Below, one piece after another: positions 17,756 to 24,735 of a DNA stretch of 42,078 bases; position 1 is the first letter of the stretch, and every line of letters starts with the position of its first letter. Source of the DNA: CAIJXJ01 sp964445115 (GTDB lineage Bacteria; Pseudomonadota; Gammaproteobacteria; Burkholderiales; Methylophilaceae); the NCBI GenBank assembly GCA_964445115.1, contig CAYUJU010000023.1:1-42078 (forward strand), read 5' to 3'. The notes beneath the pieces were generated by a model that ran no database searches, had not been told where the DNA came from, and saw only the letters and a list, made by a program, of their open reading frames with translations. The position numbers were made by a program, and so were the translations under genes.

Positions 17756-18105
17756 TTCGCCACGCCCAGGCCCTCGCCAGCATTTCGCTGATCACCCTTA
17801 TCGCCGTTTGCCTGGCCTGGGAGGCCTGGCTGGCACCGTTGCGGCCGGGAGGCTCGCTGCTGGTGCTGAAGGCGCTACCGCTACTGCTGCCGCTGCTGGG
17901 CATCCTGCGCGGCAATCGCTACACCTACCAGTGGGCGTCGATGTTCATCCTGATCTGGTTCACCGAAGGCGCCGTTCGCGCCTGGTCAGACAGCGGACTA
18001 TCCGCACGCCTCGGTCTGGTGGAAGTTCTGCTCACCAGCCTGTTCTTCGTCAGTGCCCTGCTATACGCACGCAACACCGCACCAAGCCGCAACCCCGCTG
18101 CCTAG
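17752..18105 (+). CDS. DUF2069 membrane protein
   Basis: A 117-residue inner-membrane protein with about four hydrophobic segments (roughly 7-27, 37-50, 60-77, 86-106). The core motif LLPLLGILRGNRYTYQWASMFILIWFTEG is characteristic of the DUF2069 family. That family is widespread in beta- and gammaproteobacteria and is often found beside wrbA, as here. The start overlaps the preceding stop (ATGA). No function has been established for the family to my knowledge. Confidence 0.85.
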   Translation: MIRHAQALASISLITLIAVCLAWEAWLAPLRPGGSLLVLKALPLLLPLLGILRGNRYTYQWASMFILIWFTEGAVRAWSDSGLSARLGLVEVLLTSLFFVSALLYARNTAPSRNPAA

Positions 18106-18107
18106 GC

Positions 18108-18113
18108 TATAAT
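18108..18113 (+). promoter_or_regulatory. Perfect -10 box (TATAAT) directly before surE
   Basis: TATAAT lies only six bases before the surE ATG at 18120. Transcription from it would begin at or next to the start codon, giving a leaderless mRNA. No good -35 box is visible 16-18 bases upstream, and no Shine-Dalgarno precedes the ATG. It could also be chance. Confidence 0.35.
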
Positions 18114-18119
18114 TCGACC

Positions 18120-18857
18120 ATGCGAATTCTTCTCTCCAACGACGACGGCTATTTTGCGCCTGGCCTCGCCGCGCTGGCGGCTGCGCTACGCCCGATCGCC
18201 GAAATCGTCGTGGTTGCGCCAGAACGCAACCGCAGCGGCGCCAGCAATTCCCTGACCCTGGACCGACCGCTCATGGTACGCGAAGCCCCCAACGGCTTTT
18301 TCTTCGTCAACGGTACGCCGACCGACTGCGTGCATCTGGCGGTCACCGGCCTGCTGGACTTCACCCCCGACATGATCATTTCCGGCATCAATGATGGTGC
18401 CAACATGGGCGACGACACTATCTATTCCGGCACGGTCGCTGCTGCGACCGAAGGCTATCTGCTGGACATCCCGTCGATCGCCGTTTCCATGTCGCAGCAC
18501 CAGGCTACGCATTTCGAGACTGCCGGCAAGGTCGTAGTCGAACTGGTCAAGCGCTACGCCGAAAAGGCCTTTCCGCCGCCAGTGTTGATGAACGTGAACG
18601 TTCCCGACATTCCCTACGAACAGTTGCGCGGCATGCAGATTACCCGCCTGGGCAAGCGCCATAAGGCCGAGTCCGTGATCAAGGCCGCGACCCCACGCGG
18701 AGAAACTGTCTATTGGGTGGGCGCCGCCGGTGCCGCGCAAGATGCTGGCGAAGGGACGGATTTCCACGCGATAGCACATCAAATGGTTTCGATTACCCCG
18801 CTGCAAGTGGATCTGACCCACACAGCACAACTCGACGCACTCAAGGCATGGCTTTAA
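18120..18857 (+). CDS. surE: 5'/3'-nucleotidase (survival protein SurE)
   Basis: A metal-dependent nucleotidase of 245 residues that dephosphorylates nucleoside monophosphates and can trim short polyphosphate. The metal site is clear: NDDG at 7-10 (D8, D9), S39 in NRSGASNSL, and N91 in SGINDGANMG. The ATG at 18120 starts MRILLSNDDGYFAPG, the universal SurE opening; a longer reading would intrude into the DUF2069 gene. It overlaps pcm by ten bases, forming the familiar surE-pcm-nlpD stress-survival operon. Confidence 0.97.
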   Translation: MRILLSNDDGYFAPGLAALAAALRPIAEIVVVAPERNRSGASNSLTLDRPLMVREAPNGFFFVNGTPTDCVHLAVTGLLDFTPDMIISGINDGANMGDDTIYSGTVAAATEGYLLDIPSIAVSMSQHQATHFETAGKVVVELVKRYAEKAFPPPVLMNVNVPDIPYEQLRGMQITRLGKRHKAESVIKAATPRGETVYWVGAAGAAQDAGEGTDFHAIAHQMVSITPLQVDLTHTAQLDALKAWL

Positions 18858-19510
18858 ACCCTTCCAAGTCTGGCATTGGCATGACCTCGCAGCGCACGCG
18901 TGAGCGCCTGATCGCTCGCCTGCGCGAAGAAGGCATCAAGGATGAAGTGGTGCTGGCCGCCATGCTGGAGATCCCGCGCCACATTTTCGTGGACGAAGCC
19001 ATCGCCTCCCGCGCCTACGAAGACACCGCGCTGCCAATCGGCTACGGCCAGACCATCTCGCAGCCTTACATCGTCGCGCGCATGACCGAAATACTGCGCG
19101 GCGGTGCTCTGTTGGGCAAGGTACTGGAAATCGGCACCGGCTGCGGCTATCAGACCGCCGTCCTGTCCAAAGTCGCGCGGGAAGTCTATTCGGTCGAACG
19201 CATCAACCCCTTGCTGATGAAGGCACGCAACCACCTGCGCGAACTACGTGCCCGCAACGTCAAGCTCAAGTACGCCGACGGTTCCATGGGGATCCCCGAA
19301 ATAGCGCCCTACGACGGCATCATCGTCACCTGTGGCGCCACGCACGTCCCGCAGGACCTGTTGCAGCAAATGGCCGTGGGCGGACGCATGGTGATCCCGG
19401 TTGGCTCCGGCGACCAGACCCTGATGCTGATCGAACGTACACCCGAAGAGTACCGCCAAACCAAGCTCGAAGCGGTGAAGTTTGTGCCCTTGCTGGGGGG
19501 CATCAATTGA
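18848..19510 (+). CDS. pcm: Protein-L-isoaspartate O-methyltransferase
   Basis: Repairs aged proteins by methylating L-isoaspartyl residues with S-adenosylmethionine. The product is 220 residues if it starts at 18848, inside the end of surE; a second ATG at 18881 (MTSQRTRERL) is also plausible and matches the usual E. coli start better. The substrate/SAM region shows ALPIGYGQTISQPYIVARM, followed by the SAM-binding LEIGTGCGYQTAVLS. The C-terminus ends KFVPLLGGIN, which is typical. The stop overlaps the TTG start of nlpD. Confidence 0.95.
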   Translation: MALNPSKSGIGMTSQRTRERLIARLREEGIKDEVVLAAMLEIPRHIFVDEAIASRAYEDTALPIGYGQTISQPYIVARMTEILRGGALLGKVLEIGTGCGYQTAVLSKVAREVYSVERINPLLMKARNHLRELRARNVKLKYADGSMGIPEIAPYDGIIVTCGATHVPQDLLQQMAVGGRMVIPVGSGDQTLMLIERTPEEYRQTKLEAVKFVPLLGGIN

Positions 19511-20478
19511 GGGCACTCGTCTGGGTGCTGGCATTGTGGCTGGCCGGCTGTGCAAGCAGTGGCAATCAGGCCCCCGTGATCGAACGCGCGCCCAACAGTG
19601 CCAAGAGTTCTCCCGGGAAAGTCGTGAAGGCGGTGGCCGACAAGGACTGGCGCCCGGACACCTACACGGTCAAGAAAGGCGACACCCTCTATAGCATCGG
19701 TCTGGAATTCGGCTACGACTACAAGGAAATCGCCGAGTGGAACAACATCCAGTCGCCCTACGTCATTCACATTGGTCGCCAGCTCAAACTCAAGGAACCG
19801 AAATCACAAGCACAAGTGACGAAACCACAGGACGAACCCGTCGCGACGCCGCTCAAAACCGAGCCTGCCGTGGTTGCCAAAACGCTGGATGAACCGCCGA
19901 CCTTCAGCGAGCCCAAGGCCAGCAAGGAACCCTACAGCGACCAAGCCATGAAGGCCCCTGTCGCGGCACCCAAGCCAGCAACCAAACCGAACGACAAGCC
20001 CGCAGACGTCGCCAAGGCTGAACCTCAAAAAGCCGAGCCTAACAAGACTGACGCGAAAAAGCCGGATTCCTCGCCGGAAAAACCTGCCAGCACGGCAACA
20101 GACGACGAAGCCATCGCCTGGGCTTGGCCAGCCAACGGTAAAGTACTGACCGGATTTAACGAATCGGCGGGTGCCAAGGGCGTCGATATCGGCGGCTCAC
20201 AAGGCCAGCCTGTGCTGGCCGCGGCCCCCGGCAAGGTGGTCTACAGCGGTGCGGGCCTGCGCGGTTACGGCAAGCTGGTCATCATCAAGCACAACAAGAC
20301 CTATCTCTCGGCTTACGCCCACAACCATCAGATTCTGGTGAAGGAAGGTCAGGAAGTGGTCAAGGGCCAGAAGATTGCCGAGATGGGCAGCAGCGACACC
20401 GACCGCGTGAAGCTGCACTTCGAGATCCGCAAGCTGGGCAAGCCGGTCGATCCGGCCAAATACCTGCCGGCAAATTAG
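19507..20478 (+). CDS. nlpD: NlpD-like LysM/M23 lipoprotein (amidase activator)
   Basis: A 323-residue outer-membrane lipoprotein that in E. coli activates the cell-wall amidase AmiC during division. The TTG start overlaps the pcm stop (TTGA). The lipobox LAGC puts the lipidated cysteine at residue 15. A LysM domain spans about 53-95 (YTVKKGDTLYSIG), a long K/P/A-rich linker about 98-200, and a LytM/M23 domain about 217-320. The catalytic HxxxD and HxH motifs of true M23 peptidases are degenerate (GAKGVDIGG; LHFEIR), as in NlpD, so it should be an activator rather than a hydrolase. Its TAG stop forms the first bases of the repeat element that follows. Confidence 0.93.
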   Translation: MRALVWVLALWLAGCASSGNQAPVIERAPNSAKSSPGKVVKAVADKDWRPDTYTVKKGDTLYSIGLEFGYDYKEIAEWNNIQSPYVIHIGRQLKLKEPKSQAQVTKPQDEPVATPLKTEPAVVAKTLDEPPTFSEPKASKEPYSDQAMKAPVAAPKPATKPNDKPADVAKAEPQKAEPNKTDAKKPDSSPEKPASTATDDEAIAWAWPANGKVLTGFNESAGAKGVDIGGSQGQPVLAAAPGKVVYSGAGLRGYGKLVIIKHNKTYLSAYAHNHQILVKEGQEVVKGQKIAEMGSSDTDRVKLHFEIRKLGKPVDPAKYLPAN

Positions 20479-20767
20479 GGCGTGTTCACACTAAATTCAC
20501 GTATGCGTTGCTTCAGGAAAGCGATGGATGCAAGGCGCGGAGCGCGGCGAATGGTTATTCCATTCGCAAGCTTCGCAACGCTGCAGACGCGCTTTCCTGA
20601 AGCAACCCCTTTCGTTTTTACTTGTTATCCCAGGGACGGCGGCGGTTTGGGCGCCCTCCTTTGTCGCAAGCCGCTTGAAGTGGCCTGCAACTCAGCGCGT
20701 CTTGCTTCGCGGATGGCATCCGAAATCACCCCCGTCGCAAACGCGAATTTAGTGTGATCACGCCCTA
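20476..20767. mobile_element. MITE-like element with terminal inverted repeats and TA flanks
   Basis: A non-coding unit of about 290 bp lies between nlpD and the radical SAM gene. The ends, 20476-20498 and 20745-20767, are inverted repeats matching at 22 of 23 positions. The left end reads TAGGGCGTGTTCACAC onward; the single mismatch is in the GTTCAC/GATCAC core. Both ends are flanked by TA, which fits TA target duplication as made by IS630/Tc1-mariner or some IS5-group elements. Inside are a second perfect 17-bp inverted repeat (20507-20523 with 20590-20606) and a central 8-bp hairpin (20547-20554 with 20560-20567). A 91-codon open frame inside has no recognisable product. Family assignment is inference. 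Confidence 0.7.
20507..20606. repeat. Nested inverted repeat inside the MITE-like element
   Basis: The arms GTTGCTTCAGGAAAGCG at 20507-20523 and their exact complement at 20590-20606 enclose a GC-rich stretch. That stretch is centred on GCGAATGG-TTATT-CCATTCGC at 20547-20567. Transcribed, the 100 nt could fold into one long branched hairpin, right after the nlpD stop. Confidence 0.8.
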
Positions 20768-20773
20768 GACGCC

Positions 20774-21850
20774 ATGGAACGGCCGCTGCTGTTCAAAGGT
20801 CGAGGTGCCGCCGACAACGCGGTCAGCCGGTTTGAAGCGCATACTCGCGAGGCCTGCGACGACGGCTGGGGGTCGCTCGATGAAGCACTCGACCCGTTGC
20901 GCACCGAAGTCGCGATGGATGCATCGCGCTCCGCCATCAATTACATCGACTCTCCCGACCTGCCCTTCGACCGTTCCATCAACCCCTACCGCGGTTGCGA
21001 ACATGGCTGCATCTATTGCTATGCACGCCCTTCGCATGCCTATCTTGGGCTGTCGCCCGGGCTGGACTTCGAGAGCCGGCTGCTGGCCAAGCCTGACGCC
21101 GCGCAACTGCTGCGCAAGGAACTGGCCAAGCCCGGTTACCGCTGCGCCCCGATCGCGCTGGGCATGAACACCGACGCCTACCAGCCGATCGAACGGGAAT
21201 ACCGCATTACTCGCAGCATTCTGGAAGTGCTCGCGGAAACCCACCACCCGTTCAGCCTGGTCACAAAATCAGCGCTGATCGAGCGCGATATCGATCTGAT
21301 CGCCCCTATGGCTGCGGAAGGGCTGGCACTGGTTTTCGTCACGATCACCACGCTGGACCGCCCGCTGGCGAGGCGACTGGAACCCCGTGCAGCGGCACCA
21401 GAGCGACGGCTGGAAACCCTCCGCCGCCTGAGCGAAGCCGGCATCCCGACCGGCGTCATGACGGCGCCAGTCATCCCTGCGCTGAACGACCACGAGATGG
21501 AACGCATTCTGGAATCCGCCGCGCAGGCCGGGGCGGGCCACGCCGGTTACGTGCTGCTGCGCTTGCCGCTGGAGCTGGTCACGCTGTTCGAGCAATGGCT
21601 GCAGGTGCATTACCCGCTCAAGGCGAATCACGTCATGAGCCTGATCCGGCAGAGCCGTGGTGGCAAGGCCTATGACGCGGATTTCAACACCCGCATGACC
21701 GGCCAGGGCCTGTTCGCCGGGATGATCGCGCAGCGCTTCAAACTGGCTTGCCAGAAACTCACCCTGAACCATCAACGTCAGTCGTTACGCACCGACCTGT
21801 TCACGCCACCGGCGACCGGGGCTCCGCCGCCGCAGATGTCGCTGTTCTAG
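20774..21850 (+). CDS. PA0069-family radical SAM protein
   Basis: A 358-residue radical SAM enzyme, related to spore photoproduct lyase-like proteins but of unestablished substrate. The [4Fe-4S] cluster motif is CEHGCIYC with C75, C79 and C82, preceded by SINPYRG as in the PA0069 family. The opening KGRGAADNAVSRFE and later DDGWGSLDE are family hallmarks. The C-terminus PPPQMSLF is the natural end, and its TAG stop coincides with a second copy of the repeat-element end. The ATG is only seven bases from the upstream element and no Shine-Dalgarno is visible, so the original promoter and leader may have been displaced. Confidence 0.9.
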   Translation: MERPLLFKGRGAADNAVSRFEAHTREACDDGWGSLDEALDPLRTEVAMDASRSAINYIDSPDLPFDRSINPYRGCEHGCIYCYARPSHAYLGLSPGLDFESRLLAKPDAAQLLRKELAKPGYRCAPIALGMNTDAYQPIEREYRITRSILEVLAETHHPFSLVTKSALIERDIDLIAPMAAEGLALVFVTITTLDRPLARRLEPRAAAPERRLETLRRLSEAGIPTGVMTAPVIPALNDHEMERILESAAQAGAGHAGYVLLRLPLELVTLFEQWLQVHYPLKANHVMSLIRQSRGGKAYDADFNTRMTGQGLFAGMIAQRFKLACQKLTLNHQRQSLRTDLFTPPATGAPPPQMSLF

Positions 21851-21863
21851 GGCGTGTTCACAC
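21848..21863 (+). repeat. Solitary copy of the MITE-like element end
   Basis: TAGGGCGTGTTCACAC is identical to the first 16 bases of the element at 20476. It again begins with the TAG stop of a gene, here the radical SAM gene. The match ends after this core (CAAACC instead of TAAATT), and no inverted partner is visible downstream. It could be a remnant of a degraded or excised copy. Confidence 0.7.
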
Positions 21864-21935
21864 CAAACCAAACGCTTGACACCCGGCCGCCCGGTACACT
21901 ATGGTTGGCTTGGACACTCTTTTGGAACATTACGC

Positions 21936-22283
21936 ATGTCATTGGAAACCGGCCGCCCCGAATCCCTGCTCTCCATCCTGAAATCCCTCGCCGAGTTCGG
22001 CCTGATGGTTCTGGGTATCATCGGCATCGCCGTGCAGATCTTCCACGACCAGGGCTGGCTGAAAAAGCTGCTGAACAAGCTGATGGACGGTTTGACGACC
22101 ACCTCGATGGTCGAAATCGTCGTGGCTGGCGTACTGCTGTTTTTTGCAATCCGCTGGTATGACCGCACTTTCGAAAAGGCCGAGAATGCGAACGCCCTGG
22201 GCAACTTCCTGATGAAAGCGATGATGGCGCTCGGCGCGTATTTTCTCTACCTGTTCATCACCACCGGATCGTTCAAGATCTGA
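21936..22283 (+). CDS. Small membrane protein of unknown function
   Basis: A 115-residue protein with three hydrophobic segments (about 14-33, 54-70, 90-108) separated by charged stretches such as WLKKLLNKLMDG and YDRTFEKAENANALG. I do not recognise the family. The start at 21936 (MSLETGRPES) puts the first membrane segment at a normal distance; an in-frame ATG at 21876 overlaps sequence that looks like promoter (a TTGACA at 21886). It ends before a strong bidirectional terminator. The gene might have its own promoter, because repeat-element DNA lies just upstream. Confidence 0.65.
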   Translation: MSLETGRPESLLSILKSLAEFGLMVLGIIGIAVQIFHDQGWLKKLLNKLMDGLTTTSMVEIVVAGVLLFFAIRWYDRTFEKAENANALGNFLMKAMMALGAYFLYLFITTGSFKI

Positions 22284-22298
22284 GGCTTACGCCCACAA

Positions 22299-22326
22299 AA
22301 AAAGGCCTGCGATTGCAGGCCTTTTT
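22299..22326. terminator. Bidirectional rho-independent terminator
   Basis: AAAAAGGCCTGC-GATT-GCAGGCCTTTTT is a perfect 12-bp stem with a 4-base loop. A-tracts and T-tracts on either side make it work in both directions. It serves the small membrane protein gene on the plus strand and the thioredoxin gene on the minus strand, which converge here. Confidence 0.93.
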
Positions 22327-22342
22327 CACTTGCGGAGACCGA

Positions 22343-22708
22343 TCAGGCCTGCGGCTGGCTGGCGTAATACTCGCGCACCTGGGTCATGTCGTAGTCACGC
22401 GACCACTTGATGATTTCTTCCAGCGCCGGGGCGCTCAGGTCGCCCACCTGGTTCAGGATGCTGGCCTGTTCGCGCACCACCATGATGCCGGGGATCTTTT
22501 CCACGTTGAAGAACTCGCCGATCTCCGGGTCCGCTTCGGTATTGACCATGCCGAACACGATGTCCGGGTGTTTTTCAGAAACCTGCTTGAAGGTTTCGGT
22601 GAAGGTCATGCAGGGATCGCACCACGGCGCCCAGAAGTCGACAATGACAATCTCGTTCTTTTCGACGGTTTCCTTGAAGTTGGCTTTGGTAAGCTCGATG
22701 ACAGCCAT
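22343..22708 (-). CDS. Thioredoxin-family protein with a CDPC active site
   Basis: A cytoplasmic thioredoxin-fold protein of 121 residues with no signal peptide. The redox site is WCDPC (C30, C33) where standard thioredoxins have WCGPC; the cis-proline is kept in KIPGIMV. An acidic residue between the cysteines should change the redox potential and partner choice. The C-terminus continues about 15 residues past a normal thioredoxin (TQVREYYASQPQA). AAGGAAA lies eight bases before the ATG. It is divergent from the next small gene and ends at a terminator. A housekeeping trxA role is possible but not certain given the altered motif. Confidence 0.88.
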   Translation of the reverse strand: MAVIELTKANFKETVEKNEIVIVDFWAPWCDPCMTFTETFKQVSEKHPDIVFGMVNTEADPEIGEFFNVEKIPGIMVVREQASILNQVGDLSAPALEEIIKWSRDYDMTQVREYYASQPQA

Positions 22709-22782
22709 GGAAAGGTTTCCTTTGCGTTAGCGAAGGCGGCATTTTATCATCTGGACAACCATTTAAGGAGGTTGGAGCTGGT

Positions 22783-23160
22783 ATGAGTGAATCCAAAGGA
22801 CGCCGCTGGGGCTTGTGGCTGAGTCTGTTGTTGTTAGTACCGGCCATTCTGTTCGCCACGTATACCCTGCTGGTACTGAGCTGGTCGTATTCCACCGGCG
22901 AACGTGCCGGATTCGTACAGAAATTTTCCAACAAGGGTTGGGTATGCAAGACCTGGGAAGGGGAACTGGCGATGGTGTCGATGCCCGGCACCATGAGCGA
23001 GAAATTCTACTTTACCGTGCGTGACGATGCTGTGGCGGCCAAAATCAACGCCACGCTTGGGAAAAAAGTCAGCATCACCTACGCCCAGCATATCGGCGTA
23101 CCGACAAGCTGCTTTGGTGAAACCGGGTATTACGTCAGCGATATACGTGTCGTCGACTGA
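22783..23160 (+). CDS. Membrane-anchored protein of unknown function
   Basis: A 125-residue protein with a basic N-terminus, one membrane helix (about 10-32) and a soluble, presumably periplasmic domain. It carries the motif SYSTGERAGFVQKFSNKGWV followed by CKTWEGELAM and MPGTMSEKF, which I recall as a conserved but unnamed family in proteobacteria and related Gram-negatives. Two cysteines (C55 in WVCKTW and C112 in TSCFGE) could form a disulfide. TAAGGAGGT lies about ten bases before the ATG, an unusually strong ribosome binding site. It is divergent from the thioredoxin gene. No function can be given. Confidence 0.8.
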   Translation: MSESKGRRWGLWLSLLLLVPAILFATYTLLVLSWSYSTGERAGFVQKFSNKGWVCKTWEGELAMVSMPGTMSEKFYFTVRDDAVAAKINATLGKKVSITYAQHIGVPTSCFGETGYYVSDIRVVD

Positions 23161-23518
23161 TTTCCGAGTCTGGCATTCTCCACCACCCTGGCGCTGTTGT
23201 AGAAATTTCTTCGTTATCAGCAGCAACACCCCACTGAAATCCGGGACGGTAAAAAGGAATATCTACCCCGCAAGTGGGAACGACAGAAGCGCCGCCAGGG
23301 CAAGTCCTCCTGCCAGCTTGACCTCGGGGACGTATCGTCCTGGTGCTAGCCAGGCCACTGCCGGATTGCATGCTGCCGATCAGGCCGACTTTACAAAGCG
23401 CCTAATTGTGCAGCTCGCACTTCTTTCAGGTCCGGCACGCAGGCCCATACATTCAGATGGATAGCCAGCCACAGGCACAACGTTATCAGTGGCTGGCTGA
23501 AAGACACGGATCAAATCT
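23161..23518. other. Gene-free stretch with a 10-bp inverted repeat
   Basis: No convincing gene is present on either strand. A 48-codon open frame around 23203-23346 (ending ...LDLGDVSSWC) lacks a good start and resembles nothing I know. AGCCAGCCAC at 23463-23472 and its exact complement at 23489-23498 form a stem with a 16-base loop just after the nitroreductase gene on the minus strand. It has no T-tract. It may mark the end of the minus-strand operon. Confidence 0.5.
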
Positions 23519-24118
23519 TCAGGCGATGAGCTTGGCCCAAGCCCCTTCAAAAAACAGCTCGCCTAATGCACGGCGCTTGCGTGGTGCATTTTCGCGCTCG
23601 GCAACATCCTCGGTAAAGCCAGCCGGGTCTGCCGGGTATCCCACCGAAATCATGGCCATCAGGGTGAATTGCTCGGGCACGCCCGCTACAGCGCGAGTCT
23701 TGTCAGGGTCAAATCCACCCATCTGGTGCGCCATCAGGCCCATGGCCTCGGCCTGCAGGCAAAGGTTCTCGACCGCCGCGCCGGTATCGTACTGCGCCCA
23801 ACGATTGGGCTGGCCGTTATGGTTGAACAGCGTATCGGCCGTCGCCAGCACCAGCAATGGCGCATCTTTTACCCATCCCTGGTTGCCGGGGACGATCGTG
23901 TCGAATGCTGCCTGCCAGCCGGCGGCATCGGTCGCGCGATTCCACACCACAAAACGCCACGGCTGATCTCCATAACAGGAGGGTGCCCAGCGCGCCGCTT
24001 CCATCAATGCAATGACCTGATCGTGCGTCACGGGTTTGCTGGCATCGTAGGCACGACCGCTCCAGCGATTCGCGATGAGTTCATGGATGGCGGTTTGGGT
24101 GATGGCGGGTTTTTTCAT
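23519..24118 (-). CDS. Nitroreductase-family FMN oxidoreductase
   Basis: A 199-residue NAD(P)H-dependent flavoenzyme of the nitroreductase superfamily. The FMN-binding opening is NRWSGRAYDASKPV, followed by EAARWAPSCYGDQPWRFVV and a typical GAAVENLCLQAEAMGL helix. Such enzymes reduce nitro compounds, quinones or flavins; the substrate is not evident. It is the last of nine minus-strand genes, and its ATG overlaps the preceding stop (ATGA). This suggests translation coupled to the molybdenum-hydroxylase genes. Another flavin reductase (the old yellow enzyme) sits upstream in the same run. Confidence 0.9.
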   Translation of the reverse strand: MKKPAITQTAIHELIANRWSGRAYDASKPVTHDQVIALMEAARWAPSCYGDQPWRFVVWNRATDAAGWQAAFDTIVPGNQGWVKDAPLLVLATADTLFNHNGQPNRWAQYDTGAAVENLCLQAEAMGLMAHQMGGFDPDKTRAVAGVPEQFTLMAMISVGYPADPAGFTEDVAERENAPRKRRALGELFFEGAWAKLIA

Positions 24119-24735
24119 GGCAGTTTTCCTTGGGAATTAAACGACAACAGGTCAGAAGGTGCATCAATATCGAGCAGAATTCCAGCATCATCCGTATCGA
24201 TACGGCTAATTTTTTGGCTTTCGCGTTCCAGCAGGTCACGCGCTCCACGATCGTTATCCAGTGCGAGCAATGCCGCCCGATACGCCGACGCGATGCCAAC
24301 AGGATGGCCGCGACGTGCACCCAGATAGGGTGCGGCCAACGGCGCGCCATGCGCTAGCGCATCGCGAACCTGCCGGATCACGTCAACAGGCACCGCTGGC
24401 ATATCACCCAGGCCGATCAGCCAGCCAGATGTCGAACGCGTTGCTGCCACCCCGGCGGCAAGGCTATGCCCCATACCGGCGTCGGCCTCGGGACATGCCA
24501 GCCAGGTTATCCGGTGGGCCACGTCGGGAAGCGCTTGCGCCACCACGTCAGGCAAACCCGCATCGTCTGGTCGCATTACGACGTGCACCTGGTCAAACAC
24601 TTGCAGCCAGGCGTTCAGGGTGTGCGCCAGCAACGGCCGGCGGGTGCCATGCAGCGTGAGCGGCGTGCGCAGTTTGTCGCCGCCGAACCGTCGGGAACGG
24701 CCAGCGGCGAGCACGATCGCGGCAACGTCAGGCAA
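24115..24735 (-). CDS. MocA-like molybdopterin nucleotidyltransferase
   Basis: A 206-residue NTP-transferase of the MobA/MocA group. It probably adds CMP to the molybdenum cofactor to give the cytosine dinucleotide form used by xanthine dehydrogenase-family enzymes. The nucleotide-binding opening is AAIVLAAGRSRRFGGDKL, and GLGDMPAV provides the metal-binding aspartate. A TTG start at 24735 overlaps the end of the large hydroxylase subunit gene by eight bases and places the binding loop at the normal distance. Its position directly behind the hydroxylase subunits supports a dedicated role in cofactor maturation. Confidence 0.85.
   Translation of the reverse strand: MPDVAAIVLAAGRSRRFGGDKLRTPLTLHGTRRPLLAHTLNAWLQVFDQVHVVMRPDDAGLPDVVAQALPDVAHRITWLACPEADAGMGHSLAAGVAATRSTSGWLIGLGDMPAVPVDVIRQVRDALAHGAPLAAPYLGARRGHPVGIASAYRAALLALDNDRGARDLLERESQKISRIDTDDAGILLDIDAPSDLLSFNSQGKLP

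Noticed and set aside
20158..20440. NlpD M23 domain as a broken peptidase
   Set aside because: The missing catalytic residues are normal for NlpD-type activators, so this is not decay.
20482..20757. 91-codon plus frame inside the repeat element
   Set aside because: It lies wholly within the inverted-repeat unit, has no ribosome binding site, and its sequence is explained by the hairpins.
23463..23498. 10-bp stem as a rho-independent terminator of the nitroreductase operon
   Set aside because: The loop is long (16 bases) and no T-tract follows on the minus strand; kept only as an unexplained dyad.
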